The notes beneath the pieces were generated by a model. The model had not been told where the DNA came from, did not search any database, and worked only from the letters and a program-made list of their open reading frames with translations. The position numbers and the translations under genes are program-made. From Granulicella mallensis MP5ACTX8 (GTDB lineage: Bacteria > Acidobacteriota > Terriglobia > Terriglobales > Acidobacteriaceae): 64,000 nucleotides of DNA. Below are positions 33,905 through 42,489 of this stretch, piece after piece (the first letter of the stretch is position 1; the number at the start of each line of letters is the position of its first letter). The DNA is taken from assembly GCF_000178955.2 (NCBI RefSeq), contig NC_016631.1:2542001-2606000 (forward strand). The letters run 5' to 3'.

Positions 33905-36229
33905 ATGAAACCCGATCAGCCAGTTCGTGCGCAGTTCGGAGCGTTTGAGCTCAACCTGAAGACTGGTGAGTTGCGTGTTCCTGAGCCGGGCCGGGAAGAC
34001 CGAAAAATCCTTTTGCAGGAGCAGCCGTTTCAGGTGCTCCGGCTGCTGATCGATCACCGCGGCGAGATCGTGACTCGCGAAGAAATCAGAAGAACGCTCT
34101 GGCCAAACGATACGAACGTCGACTTTGACCACAGTATTAACGTGGCCGTCGCAAGCATTCGTCGCGCACTCAGCGATTCCGCGTCGCAACCTCGATACAT
34201 CGAAACGGTCGCGCGACGAGGCTATCGGCTCGTTCTTCCGGTAGAGTTGGTGGAATCTTCCAGTCATGAGCGCACTGCCGAGGGCGTGGAGCAGGAGTCG
34301 GCTCAGAGTTTGTCGCGAGCGATCCCCCCTTGGAAGTGGATCATATCCGCAACGCTACTGCTTGTCGCAATTTCCGGGGGCGGATTCTATTGGCGGGGGC
34401 TTCACAGACCGAAGCTTTCGGCGGAAGACACCATCGTAGTGGCCGACATAAGCAACCAGACCAGCGATCCCATATTCGACGACGCTTTGAATACTGCTCT
34501 GCTTGTCGAATTGCAGCAGACTCCGTTTCTGAATGTTCTCGGAGCAGATAAGGTGCGCGGAAATCTAAAGCTGCTGAACCATCCGATGGACGCAAAGATA
34601 ACGCCGGAGATTGCGCTCCAAATTTGCAATCGAACCAATAGCAGGGCCGTCGTTGCAAGTTCCATTGCGGATGTTGGCAATCATTTCCGCATCGAGCTGA
34701 GAGGAATCGATTGCAAGTCTGGAAAGACGTTCGCTCGTTCTTCGCAAGATGTTGGGAAGCGGAGTGAGGTTGTACATGCTTTAGGTGTAGTTGGGAGCCA
34801 CTTGCGTAGCAGGATGGGTGAGCCAAAGACCTCGATACTGAAGTTTGATAAGCCACTTGAAAAAGCGACCAGTCAATCGGTGGAGGCGTTGCAGCTTCTG
34901 ACTAAAGGATATAGACAGCACTTTTCGTACGATCTGTATTCGGCAATCACATTTTATCAGCGCGCGATCGATATTGATCCGTCCTTCGCATTGGCATACG
35001 CGGCACTCGCAGCCAGGTATTCCAATCAGGACGACGTTGAAGCCGCAAGAGCAGCGGTGGAAAAGGCATACGCGTTGCGAAACAACCTCACTGAACAGAA
35101 CCGCTTCCAGGTTGAGTCCCTGTATTTCGATATCGGCACTTGGGAATTGGAAAAGGCTCAGCAAGTCCACATGGAATGGGCGCAAACATTTCCAGAGGAT
35201 CCGAGAGCCCACGTCAACTTTGCGAGTAGCCTGCGATATTTAGGACAATATGAAAGATCTTCCACAGAAGCGCGGGACGCAGTCCGCCTGCTGCCGTCCG
35301 GCTCAACCTATTGGGCTCTAATGACTGCCGCCATTTTGTCTGGCCAACTGGACGGTGCCAAGGGCATATTTGAAGAGGCACAGGCACGTGGGTTCGACAC
35401 AGATCAGTTGCATCTATTGCGTCACTTATTGGGGTTTCTACAGCATGATGAATCTGCCATGAAAGAACAACTTGTGTGGTCTCACGGCAAAAAGGATGTC
35501 GAGTTTGAAATGCTCTGGAGGGAGTCCGGCGCGCAGATGTATTATGGCCAATTCCGAGAGGCTCATCGCTTGTTTGAGCACATTACAAGTTTGACGCCAG
35601 GGAGCGGACCCTCCTATGAATTCAGGGAACCCACTGCATTACAGGAGATTGAAGTTGGCAACTTTGCGGAAGGTCACCGCCTGATAGCGAATGCTGTCCG
35701 TAAAGACCGTAGTCGGAACGAGCGGTTAAGTCTAGCTCTGATATTCGCCCGAGACGGGAACTTGCAAGAAGCTCGCCAACTGGCCGAAGCCATCAATCAT
35801 GAGTTTCCGTTGGATACCCTGACCCAAAACTATTGTCTTCCCACAATCTGGGCGGCAATAAAATTGCACGAGAATGACCCGGCTGGCGCTATCGAGACTT
35901 TGCGTCCCGCACTTCATTACGACTTCGCTTACCCGAATGCCTTCAATGGTGTCTATCCTGCTTATATTCGAGGAATCGCCTATCTCCAAACCGGTGATGG
36001 CCGCTCGGCTGCCGTCGAGTTCCAGAAGGTCGCCGATCATCCAGCTATTGTGGGAAGGTCTGTCGTCGGAGCGTTAGCACATTTACAGCTCGGACGTGCA
36101 CAAGCGATGATGGGTGACAAAGTCGGGGCACGCAAGTCTTATCAGGATTTTCTGGCGCTCTGGAAAGACGCCGATTCCGACATTCCCATTTACAAACAGG
36201 CCAAAGCCGAATATGCCCGTCTGCAGTAG
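33905..36229 (+). CDS. Winged-helix DNA-binding / membrane / TPR receptor-type regulator
   Basis: A 774-residue CadC-like protein. Residues about 1-100 are an OmpR-type winged helix (RAQFGAFELNLKTGELR...LQEQPFQVLRLLIDHRGEIVTREEIRRTLWPNDTNVDFDHSINVAVASIRRALSDSASQPRYIETVARRGYRL, spread over the segment). One membrane helix follows (WKWIISATLLLVAISGGGFYW, about 140-160), then a TolB-like region and TPR repeats to the C-terminus. This architecture is expanded in Acidobacteria and senses something outside while binding DNA inside. A TTG at 33881 is an alternative start. It is divergent to the sigma-54 activator. Confidence 0.85.
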   Translation: MKPDQPVRAQFGAFELNLKTGELRVPEPGREDRKILLQEQPFQVLRLLIDHRGEIVTREEIRRTLWPNDTNVDFDHSINVAVASIRRALSDSASQPRYIETVARRGYRLVLPVELVESSSHERTAEGVEQESAQSLSRAIPPWKWIISATLLLVAISGGGFYWRGLHRPKLSAEDTIVVADISNQTSDPIFDDALNTALLVELQQTPFLNVLGADKVRGNLKLLNHPMDAKITPEIALQICNRTNSRAVVASSIADVGNHFRIELRGIDCKSGKTFARSSQDVGKRSEVVHALGVVGSHLRSRMGEPKTSILKFDKPLEKATSQSVEALQLLTKGYRQHFSYDLYSAITFYQRAIDIDPSFALAYAALAARYSNQDDVEAARAAVEKAYALRNNLTEQNRFQVESLYFDIGTWELEKAQQVHMEWAQTFPEDPRAHVNFASSLRYLGQYERSSTEARDAVRLLPSGSTYWALMTAAILSGQLDGAKGIFEEAQARGFDTDQLHLLRHLLGFLQHDESAMKEQLVWSHGKKDVEFEMLWRESGAQMYYGQFREAHRLFEHITSLTPGSGPSYEFREPTALQEIEVGNFAEGHRLIANAVRKDRSRNERLSLALIFARDGNLQEARQLAEAINHEFPLDTLTQNYCLPTIWAAIKLHENDPAGAIETLRPALHYDFAYPNAFNGVYPAYIRGIAYLQTGDGRSAAVEFQKVADHPAIVGRSVVGALAHLQLGRAQAMMGDKVGARKSYQDFLALWKDADSDIPIYKQAKAEYARLQ

Positions 36230-36328
36230 CGATTAAAGGCAGCAGACCGTTTCCGCCAGGTATTCCGAATCGCTTCTCCGGGATCACTTTCCTCTTGTGT
36301 GGCGCACGCCGCCTCGCAGGGGAGAAGT

Positions 36329-36676
36329 CTATTGGCCTCTCTGAGCTCTTCCGCATGATGCTTTCCCCAGTCCTCCAGAAGCGACAAGATCGGCATGAGG
36401 CTTTATACCCAACGGAGTCAGCACATAATCTATGCGCTGCGGCTCGTTGGGAAAGGTCGCGCGCGCGATGAGGCCGTGCTCTTCCAGCACACGAAGCTGT
36501 TCGGTGAGAACCTTCTGCGATATGCCAACGATCTGATTTTCTAATTCGCAGATTCGTTTCGGACCCTCGAGTAGCACATAGATGATGACCGCCTTCCAGC
36601 GGCCGGAGATAACGCCTAGCGTTCGTTCGAGCGGTAAGCCCGGAAGGTTTTTCGTGATTCTCATCTTGCACACCAA
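36329..36676 (-). CDS. HxlR-family transcriptional regulator with late frameshift
   Basis: A winged-helix regulator of redox or electrophile-responsive type: LERTLGVISGRWKAVIIYVLLEGPKRICELENQIVGISQKVLTEQLRVLEEHGLIARATFPNEPQRIDYVLTPLGIK is a textbook HxlR domain split here across residues 14-91. After LTPLGIK the frame departs from the family, while the next frame continues LMPILSLLEDWGKHHAEELREANRL, exactly the expected dimerisation helix. A one-base indel near 36405 therefore truncates the C-terminus. The single Cys near the N-terminus (MVCKM) may be a redox sensor. It is divergent to the SDR-led gene cluster. Confidence 0.85.
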   Translation of the reverse strand: MVCKMRITKNLPGLPLERTLGVISGRWKAVIIYVLLEGPKRICELENQIVGISQKVLTEQLRVLEEHGLIARATFPNEPQRIDYVLTPLGIKPHADLVASGGLGKASCGRAQRGQ

Positions 36677-36864
36677 ATTGTGTGCAGATTGAAAACCCTG
36701 TTGGATCTAGTCTGCCTCTTAGGTGGCACCACGCATGGAAGCACTCATGCCTGGATTGCTCTACACAGTTGCCTATCGATGCCTCTGTTTTGGTCGCGTC
36801 ATTATTTCGACAACTGACATCCGAACTGGTATTCCGATGACACCTTAAGGACAACGGAATGCCC

Positions 36865-36880
36865 TAAATCAAATGATTTA
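36865..36880. promoter_or_regulatory. Candidate operator palindrome in the HxlR-SDR divergent promoter
   Basis: TAAATCAAATGATTTA is a perfect 7-2-7 inverted repeat, 70 bases before the ATG of the first SDR gene and about 190 bases before the HxlR start. HxlR regulators bind short AT-rich palindromes between themselves and a divergent target, so this is the best operator candidate in the gap; no binding data are implied. Confidence 0.45.
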
Positions 36881-36949
36881 TACGCTTCGTCGATTGGTTA
36901 CACAAATGCTTGTTGCATGCGTGAGAACAAAAGCAAAAAGGAGAGCGAA

Positions 36950-37690
36950 ATGACAACAACCTCAACAAAGAGTGCCTTGGTTACTGGAGCTTCTGGCGGC
37001 ATTGGACGTGCAGTTGCAAAGAGGCTCGCACAGGATGGGTTTGATATCGCCGTGCACTACGCCGGAAATCCAGACAAAGCAAATGCCATCGCGGCAGAAA
37101 TTAAAAATGCGGGTGTCAACACGATCACGCTTCAAGCAGACATTGCAAATGCGGCGGATGTAGAACGGCTCTTTAAAGAAACACTTGCGGCTTTCGGCAG
37201 GCTTGACGTTGTCGTCAACTCCGCCGGAATTATGCCGATGCTGCCGATTTCTGGCGGCGACATCGAAAGCTTCGACAAGGTGGTTGCAACGAATTTGCGC
37301 GGCAGCTTCCTCATCATGGGCGAGGCCGCGAAACATCTCACAGCGGGCGGGCGCATTATCGCTTTCTCAAGCAGTGTAATTGCAAAATCATTTCCAAATT
37401 ACGGCCCTTACATTGCAACGAAGGCTGGAGTTGAAGGCCTCGTGCGTGTGCTTGCGAATGAACTTCACGGCCGGAACATCACAGTGAACGCGGTGGCCCC
37501 TGGTCCGGTTGCAACTCCATTATTCCTAAAGGGCAAAACCGACGCGCAGATCGCTGAATTCGGCAAACTTGCTCCGCTCGAACGCCTGGGCCAACCAGAA
37601 GACATCGCTAACGTTGTGTCCTTCCTCGCTGGTCCCGATGGTGGTTGGGTAAACGGGCAGGTACTACGTGCCAATGGCGGTTTCGCCTAA
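36950..37690 (+). CDS. SDR family oxidoreductase (first gene of the redox cluster)
   Basis: A 246-residue classical short-chain dehydrogenase: TGASGGIGRAVAKRL cofactor loop, NSAGIMPM (NNAG-type), and YIATK catalytic Tyr-Lys, then APGPVATPLFLKGKTDAQIAEF. The second beta-strand ends HYAGNPDKA; lack of an acidic residue there is compatible with NADP(H). ATG at 36950 has an AAGGAGAG ribosome-binding site; the open frame extends a little further up. It is the gene directly divergent to the HxlR regulator and so its likeliest target. Substrate unknown. Confidence 0.88.
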   Translation: MTTTSTKSALVTGASGGIGRAVAKRLAQDGFDIAVHYAGNPDKANAIAAEIKNAGVNTITLQADIANAADVERLFKETLAAFGRLDVVVNSAGIMPMLPISGGDIESFDKVVATNLRGSFLIMGEAAKHLTAGGRIIAFSSSVIAKSFPNYGPYIATKAGVEGLVRVLANELHGRNITVNAVAPGPVATPLFLKGKTDAQIAEFGKLAPLERLGQPEDIANVVSFLAGPDGGWVNGQVLRANGGFA

Positions 37691-37777
37691 ACGCTTAAGG
37701 CGTTTATGTGTCTTGGTTCTCGGGAACCGATTCCTAGTTCTTATACCTGCAAGGTGAATAAAGACGGAGGAAAGTTT

Positions 37778-38689
37778 ATGAAAAAGATCATCGTCATCAC
37801 GGGTGCATCGAGCGGATTTGGGGCACTAGCGGCCCGTGCACTGGCAAACGCCGGCCACACAGTTTACGCAAGCATGCGCGAAACCTCAGGCAGGAATGCT
37901 CCCCAGGTCAAGGACGCGGAAAAGTACGCAGCCGACCACAAAGTGGACCTCCGTACTATCGAACTGGACGTCTCGTCTGAGACATCGTGCAATGCCGCGA
38001 TCCAGCAAATCATCTCCCAGAATGGGCGACTGGATGTTGTTGTTCATAACGCTGGTCATATGGTCTTTGGTCCGGCCGAAGCTTTCACGCCAGAGCAACT
38101 TGCGGAGCTATACGACGTCAACGTGCTCAGCACTCAACGCGTCAATCGGGCAGCCTTACCCGAACTTCGCAAGCAGCGGAATGGTCTTGTGGTCTGGGTA
38201 TCGAGCAGCAGCGCAGCGGGAGGTACCCCTCCCTATCTTGCTCCTTATTTCGCTGCCAAGGCCGGCATGGATGCCCTGGCCGTGGTCTACTCGCGTGAGT
38301 TAGCGCGCTGGGGCATCGAGACATCTATCATCGTTCCCGGCGCCTTTACCGGCGGAACGAATCACTTCGCACACGCCGGACATCCTGCGGACGCAGCACG
38401 TGCTGCGGAATATGACTCCGGTCCCGATGCTGGCTTAGGAGATCAGGCACTCAAAGGCTTTGCCTCCATCGTGCCCCCGGATGCAGATGCCTCCGCTGTC
38501 GCGACAGCGATCGTAAAGGTCGTCGATGCTCCCTTCGGCAAGCGGCCGTTCCGGGTACACGTTGATCCGACGCAGGACGGTGCGGAAGTCGTCAACGCAG
38601 TCTCTGATCGAGTGCGCGCCGAACTTCTCCGTCGCATCGGTCTTGGCGACCTGCTGGAACCTCGGTCGTATGGCGAGAAATCACACTAA
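37778..38689 (+). CDS. SDR family oxidoreductase
   Basis: A 303-residue SDR with TGASSGFGALAARAL, VHNAGHMVFG and YFAAK (catalytic Tyr-Lys), followed by VPGAFTGGTNHF. It has about fifty extra C-terminal residues typical of the group that includes NADP-dependent ketoreductases of the YASMRET type (position after strand two reads YASMRE, where Arg favours NADPH). GGAGG at 37766-37770 supports the ATG at 37778. Third codon position is GC-rich, similar to neighbours. Substrate unknown. Confidence 0.87.
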   Translation: MKKIIVITGASSGFGALAARALANAGHTVYASMRETSGRNAPQVKDAEKYAADHKVDLRTIELDVSSETSCNAAIQQIISQNGRLDVVVHNAGHMVFGPAEAFTPEQLAELYDVNVLSTQRVNRAALPELRKQRNGLVVWVSSSSAAGGTPPYLAPYFAAKAGMDALAVVYSRELARWGIETSIIVPGAFTGGTNHFAHAGHPADAARAAEYDSGPDAGLGDQALKGFASIVPPDADASAVATAIVKVVDAPFGKRPFRVHVDPTQDGAEVVNAVSDRVRAELLRRIGLGDLLEPRSYGEKSH

Positions 38690-38723
38690 CCCTATTGTCC
38701 GGTCTTCGAGGGAAAGAGCATCC

Positions 38724-39851
38724 ATGTCTGCTCCCACCAATATCGTTTCCAGTGGATCGGTGAAGACGCTTTTTTCGCCGATCCGCGTCGGACCGTTGAC
38801 GCTCTCACATCGTGTAGTGATGGCACCTCTCACGCGGCTGCGTTCGCAAATTCCTGGGGACGTTCCTGTCGACCTGATGGCCGAGTATTACGGGCAGCGT
38901 GCATCAGAAGGCGGTCTCATCGTCTCGGAGGGTGCCACAGTGTCTATCGGTGGCCGTGGCTATCTTGGTGCACCTGGCATCTATTCCGAGGAACAGATCG
39001 CCGGTTGGCGAAGGGTCACGGAGGCAGTCCACGCAAAGGGTGGGTATATCTTTCTGCAACTCTGGCATGTGGGGCGCGTGTCCCATGTCGACATGACCAA
39101 CTGCGAGATGCCTGTCGCACCTTCGGTTGTTCCATTCGAGGGGATTGTCGTCACCCGCAATGGTTTCGTGCCGCCTTCCCCTCACCGAGCGCTCGAAATT
39201 GAAGAGATTCCCAAGCTGATCGGTGAGTTTCGCAAAGCAGCATGGAACGCCAAAGCCGCAGGTTTCGACGGTGTTGAGATTCATGGCGCCAACGGCTACA
39301 TACTCGACCAGTTTCTTCAAGATGGTACGAATAAGCGCACGGACTCTTATGGGGGGCCAATCCAGAATCGCGCCCGCCTCTTGTTTGAAGTTCTGGATGT
39401 AACCGCAGCTGTATGGGGAGAGGACCGTGTCGGTGTACGGCTCTCGCCCAACTCCACATACAACGCGATGTTTGATAGCGACCCTGAAGCGACATTTGGT
39501 TATGTGGCCGATCGGCTTAACCGCTACGCCCTTGCCTATCTCCACGTCATTGAACCTCGCGTCAAGGGTATTGAAACAGTAGGCGAAGGCCAACCTCCCG
39601 TAGCGTCCGCTCTGCTACGAAAAATTTATAAAGGGAACATTCTCGCCGCAGGTGGTTTTGATCCCGCAAGCGCCGAAGCCATCATCGAGAGAAATGACGC
39701 CGATATGGTCGCCTTTGGCCGTTATTTCATCTCCAACCCGGACTTACCAAAACGTATTCAACTTGGGCTGCCGCTTAACGACTACGATCGCGAAACGTTT
39801 TACAACAATGATGCACGAGGCTATACCGACTATCCGTTCTATGACGAGTAA
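38724..39851 (+). CDS. Old-yellow-enzyme alkene reductase (NemA/OYE-like)
   Basis: A 375-residue FMN TIM barrel that reduces activated C=C bonds (enones, maleimides, nitro compounds) with NAD(P)H. Family blocks: LFSPIRVGPLTLSHRVVMAPLTRLRS, EGATVSIGGRGYLGAPGIYS, LQLWHVGRVSH, FDGVEIHGANGYILDQFLQDGTNKRTDSYGG (His-x-x-Asn substrate-binding pair in HGAN), VGVRLSP, and GGFDPASAEAII...FGRYFISNPDLP (FMN phosphate site). The start at 38724 is set by the M-S-A-P N-terminus 34 bases after the upstream SDR. OYEs are typically electrophile-inducible, which agrees with an HxlR-type regulator. Confidence 0.93.
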   Translation: MSAPTNIVSSGSVKTLFSPIRVGPLTLSHRVVMAPLTRLRSQIPGDVPVDLMAEYYGQRASEGGLIVSEGATVSIGGRGYLGAPGIYSEEQIAGWRRVTEAVHAKGGYIFLQLWHVGRVSHVDMTNCEMPVAPSVVPFEGIVVTRNGFVPPSPHRALEIEEIPKLIGEFRKAAWNAKAAGFDGVEIHGANGYILDQFLQDGTNKRTDSYGGPIQNRARLLFEVLDVTAAVWGEDRVGVRLSPNSTYNAMFDSDPEATFGYVADRLNRYALAYLHVIEPRVKGIETVGEGQPPVASALLRKIYKGNILAAGGFDPASAEAIIERNDADMVAFGRYFISNPDLPKRIQLGLPLNDYDRETFYNNDARGYTDYPFYDE

Positions 39852-39898
39852 TTCATCGACTTCAACGCTACTGAACTGGCACACGCGAGGAGAAGAAC

Positions 39899-41074
39899 AT
39901 GGCAAAGGTATTGTGCGTTCTCTATGATGACCCCACTTCTGGTTACCCACCTCTGTATGCCAGGAACGCTATTCCCAAGATCGAAAGGTATCCGGACGGA
40001 CAGACCGTTCCTAATCCGAAGCATATTGATTTTGTTCCCGGAGAGCTTTTAGGTTGCGTCTCAGGAGAGTTGGGTCTACGAAGCTATCTCGAAGATCTTG
40101 GGCATACCTTCATCGTTACTTCCGATAAGGAAGGCCCAAATTCTGTGTTTGAAAAAGAGCTGCCCGATGCCGATATCGTGATCTCGCAGCCCTTCTGGCC
40201 GGCCTATCTCACTGCCGAAAGAATCGCAAAGGCGAAGAAGCTGAAGCTGGCGCTGACCGCCGGGATCGGTTCGGATCATGTTGACCTCAACGCTGCGATC
40301 AAAGCCGGCATCACTGTCGCTGAAGAGACCTTCTCCAATGGCATTTGTGTTGCCGAACATGCGGTCATGATGATCCTGGCGCTGGTCCGAAACTATCTTC
40401 CATCGCACAAGATTGCCGAGGAAGGTGGCTGGAATATCGCGGACTGCGTCTCACGCTCCTATGACCTCGAGGGAATGCACGTTGGGACGGTTGCCGCAGG
40501 CAGAATCGGACTTGCCGTCCTGCGTCGCCTCAAGCCCTTCGACGTCAAGCTCCACTACACTGCCCGGCATCGCAGTCCCAGGGCGATTGAAGACGAGTTG
40601 GGCCTGACGTACCACGCAACGGCCGAAGAGATGGCCGAGGTCTGCGATGTGATCAGCATCCATGCCCCGCTTTATCCTGCGACGGAGCATCTCTTCAACG
40701 CGAAAGTCCTGAATAAGATGAGGCACGGCTCTTATCTCGTGAATACTGCGCGTGCCGAGATCTGCGATCGGGACGACATCGTCCGCGCACTCGAAAGCGG
40801 TCAACTCGCGGGCTATGCGGGAGATGTCTGGTTCCCGCAACCTGCGCCGGCCAATCATCCCTGGAGGAACATGCCACATAACGGAATGACACCGCATATG
40901 TCAGGCTCATCGTTATCGGGACAAGCGCGTTACGCCGCAGGGACACGAGAGATTCTGGAGTGCTGGTTTGAGAACCGCCCGATCCGCGACGAATATCTGA
41001 TTGTGTCGAATGGAAAACTCGCGGGAACCGGAGCCAAGTCTTATGGTGTCGGCGAGGCACCAAAAGGCAAGTAG
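39899..41074 (+). CDS. fdh: NAD(P)-dependent formate dehydrogenase, predicted NADP-preferring
   Basis: Oxidises formate to CO2 with hydride transfer to a nicotinamide cofactor in the cytoplasm; metal-free D-2-hydroxyacid-dehydrogenase fold. The 391-residue protein aligns end to end with the Pseudomonas sp. 101 enzyme: SQPFWPAYLT, ALTAGIGSDHVDL, formate-binding Asn147 (FSNGIC), GTVAAGRIGLAVLRRL, NTARAEICDRD (catalytic Arg), GDVWFPQPAP (Gln) and GMTPHMSG (His). Where NAD-specific enzymes have Asp-Arg (YTDRHRLP), this one has Ala222-Arg223 (YTARHRSP). Losing that acidic residue while keeping the Arg is what distinguishes NADP-using FDHs, so it probably makes NADPH. Confidence 0.95.
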   Translation: MAKVLCVLYDDPTSGYPPLYARNAIPKIERYPDGQTVPNPKHIDFVPGELLGCVSGELGLRSYLEDLGHTFIVTSDKEGPNSVFEKELPDADIVISQPFWPAYLTAERIAKAKKLKLALTAGIGSDHVDLNAAIKAGITVAEETFSNGICVAEHAVMMILALVRNYLPSHKIAEEGGWNIADCVSRSYDLEGMHVGTVAAGRIGLAVLRRLKPFDVKLHYTARHRSPRAIEDELGLTYHATAEEMAEVCDVISIHAPLYPATEHLFNAKVLNKMRHGSYLVNTARAEICDRDDIVRALESGQLAGYAGDVWFPQPAPANHPWRNMPHNGMTPHMSGSSLSGQARYAAGTREILECWFENRPIRDEYLIVSNGKLAGTGAKSYGVGEAPKGK

Positions 41075-41167
41075 CGGAGCCATTGAGCCCATGCCAGAGT
41101 TGCGGCTTGTAGCTAAGAGCCAATTGACTATTGTTGACTTTTCAATCCCAGAAATGGAGGCACGACC

Positions 41168-41644
41168 ATGAGTACAAAACAAATGCCAAACCCCGCACCA
41201 CCCTTTACACGCGAGACCGCCATTCTGAAAGTACGTCTCGGAGAGGACGGATGGAACACCAGAGATCCTGAGAAGGTCTGTCTGGCATACACCGTTGATA
41301 GCCACTGGCGTAACCGAGCGGAGTTTGTCACGGGCCGGGAAGAGATCAAACATTTCCTGACACGAAAATGGCAGCGTGAGCTGGATTATCGGCTTATCAA
41401 GGAGTTGTGGGCTTTTAGCGACACTCGCATCGCGGTTCGCTTCGCTTATGAGTGGCACGATGATTCCGGCAACTGGTTTCGGTCTTACGGGAACGAGAAC
41501 TGGGAGTTCGACGAGAAGGGCATCATGCATCATCGCTACGCATGCATCAATGATCTCCCGATCAAAGAGTCTGAACGAAAGTATCACTGGCCTCTGGGAC
41601 GCCGTCCGGACGATCATCCCGGATTGACTGAGCTTGGTCTATAG
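41168..41644 (+). CDS. DUF1348 / SnoaL-like (NTF2 fold) protein
   Basis: A 158-residue cytoplasmic protein of the DUF1348 family: [92 protein letters not shown] and a conserved tail ending [12 protein letters not shown]. The fold is a cone-shaped alpha+beta barrel that in relatives binds or isomerises small hydrophobic molecules. No reaction is established. It sits within the redox cluster, 93 bases after the formate dehydrogenase. Confidence 0.88.
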   Translation: MSTKQMPNPAPPFTRETAILKVRLGEDGWNTRDPEKVCLAYTVDSHWRNRAEFVTGREEIKHFLTRKWQRELDYRLIKELWAFSDTRIAVRFAYEWHDDSGNWFRSYGNENWEFDEKGIMHHRYACINDLPIKESERKYHWPLGRRPDDHPGLTELGL

Positions 41645-41659
41645 ACGACTGCGGTCTCG

Positions 41660-41694
41660 CCTGAACTACGTTGTCGGCGACAACGTAGTTCAGG
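41660..41694. repeat. Perfect 17-bp-arm hairpin after the DUF1348 gene
   Basis: Arms 41660-41676 and 41678-41694 are exact reverse complements (CCTGAACTACGTTGTCG and its complement) about a single G. It lies 15 bases after the DUF1348 stop and 67 bases before the next ATG. There is no following T-run, so it could be a 3'-end stabiliser, a processing site or a regulator-binding palindrome rather than a simple terminator. Confidence 0.7.
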
Positions 41695-41761
41695 TATAGC
41701 CATTGCGCCGCGCTTTTTAGCGCAGTCTGCTCGTCCATCAGGGTATCTAAGAGGGGGCAAC

Positions 41762-42391
41762 ATGAGTGGTATCGAATCATTACTGAAACCTGAAGAGTGT
41801 GCTTTGCTTCTCGTCGATTTCCAGGCGGGGCTAGCCTTTGGCGTGGAGTCGATCTCGCGCCAGGCCATCGTCGATAACGCGGTGGCCCTTGCGCGGACGG
41901 CTGTAGTCTTTGAGATCCCCATTGTCGTATCGACTTCGGCTTCAAAGGTCTACAGTGGCCCTCTTCTGCCACCGCTGCAAGCGGTTCTGCCCGACGTCAA
42001 GTCAATCGAACGGCGGAACATGAATGTATGGGAGGATGAGACGGCTCACTCGGCAATCGTGGCGACCAATCGCAGGCGGTTGATTGTGGCTGGGTTGCTT
42101 ACCGAAGCGTGTGTCTCGTTTCCTGTGCTGTCTGCTCTCAAAGAAGGTTATGAAGTCTTCGTTGTCGGTGACGCTTGCGGAGGGCTGACGCAGACCGGGC
42201 ATGCACTCGCCCTGCAACGAATGGAACAGGCTGGAGCGCAACTCACAAGCTGGATTCAGGTACTGCTGGAACTCCAGCGTGATTGGACGAGGCACGAAAC
42301 CTATGAAGGTGCCCGAGCGATTGTAGAAGCAAACGGTGGTGGATACGGTATCGGGTTGGCCTACGCGCACACCATGATTCATCCGGTCTGA
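41762..42391 (+). CDS. Isochorismatase-like cysteine hydrolase (YcaC type)
   Basis: A 209-residue member of the isochorismatase-like superfamily: ECALLLVDFQAGLAF (catalytic Asp), VVSTSASKVYSGPLLP, SIERRNMNVWEDE (family-specific block) and VAGLLTEACVSFPVLSALKEGYEVFVVGDACGG with the nucleophile Cys. The PxxxRRxMNxWED pattern is that of the YcaC subgroup, hydrolases of unknown amide or ester substrate. It is within the redox cluster, preceded by GAGGGGG near the ATG. Confidence 0.87.
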   Translation: MSGIESLLKPEECALLLVDFQAGLAFGVESISRQAIVDNAVALARTAVVFEIPIVVSTSASKVYSGPLLPPLQAVLPDVKSIERRNMNVWEDETAHSAIVATNRRRLIVAGLLTEACVSFPVLSALKEGYEVFVVGDACGGLTQTGHALALQRMEQAGAQLTSWIQVLLELQRDWTRHETYEGARAIVEANGGGYGIGLAYAHTMIHPV

Positions 42392-42489
42392 GCCGCTTCC
42401 GGTTCTGCGCTGTTGCCATCCAGCGATTGTCTTTATGCCTCTGAGCAGCTCTGCTCCCTCTGTGTTTTGGGAGCGAAAGGAAAGATCAC

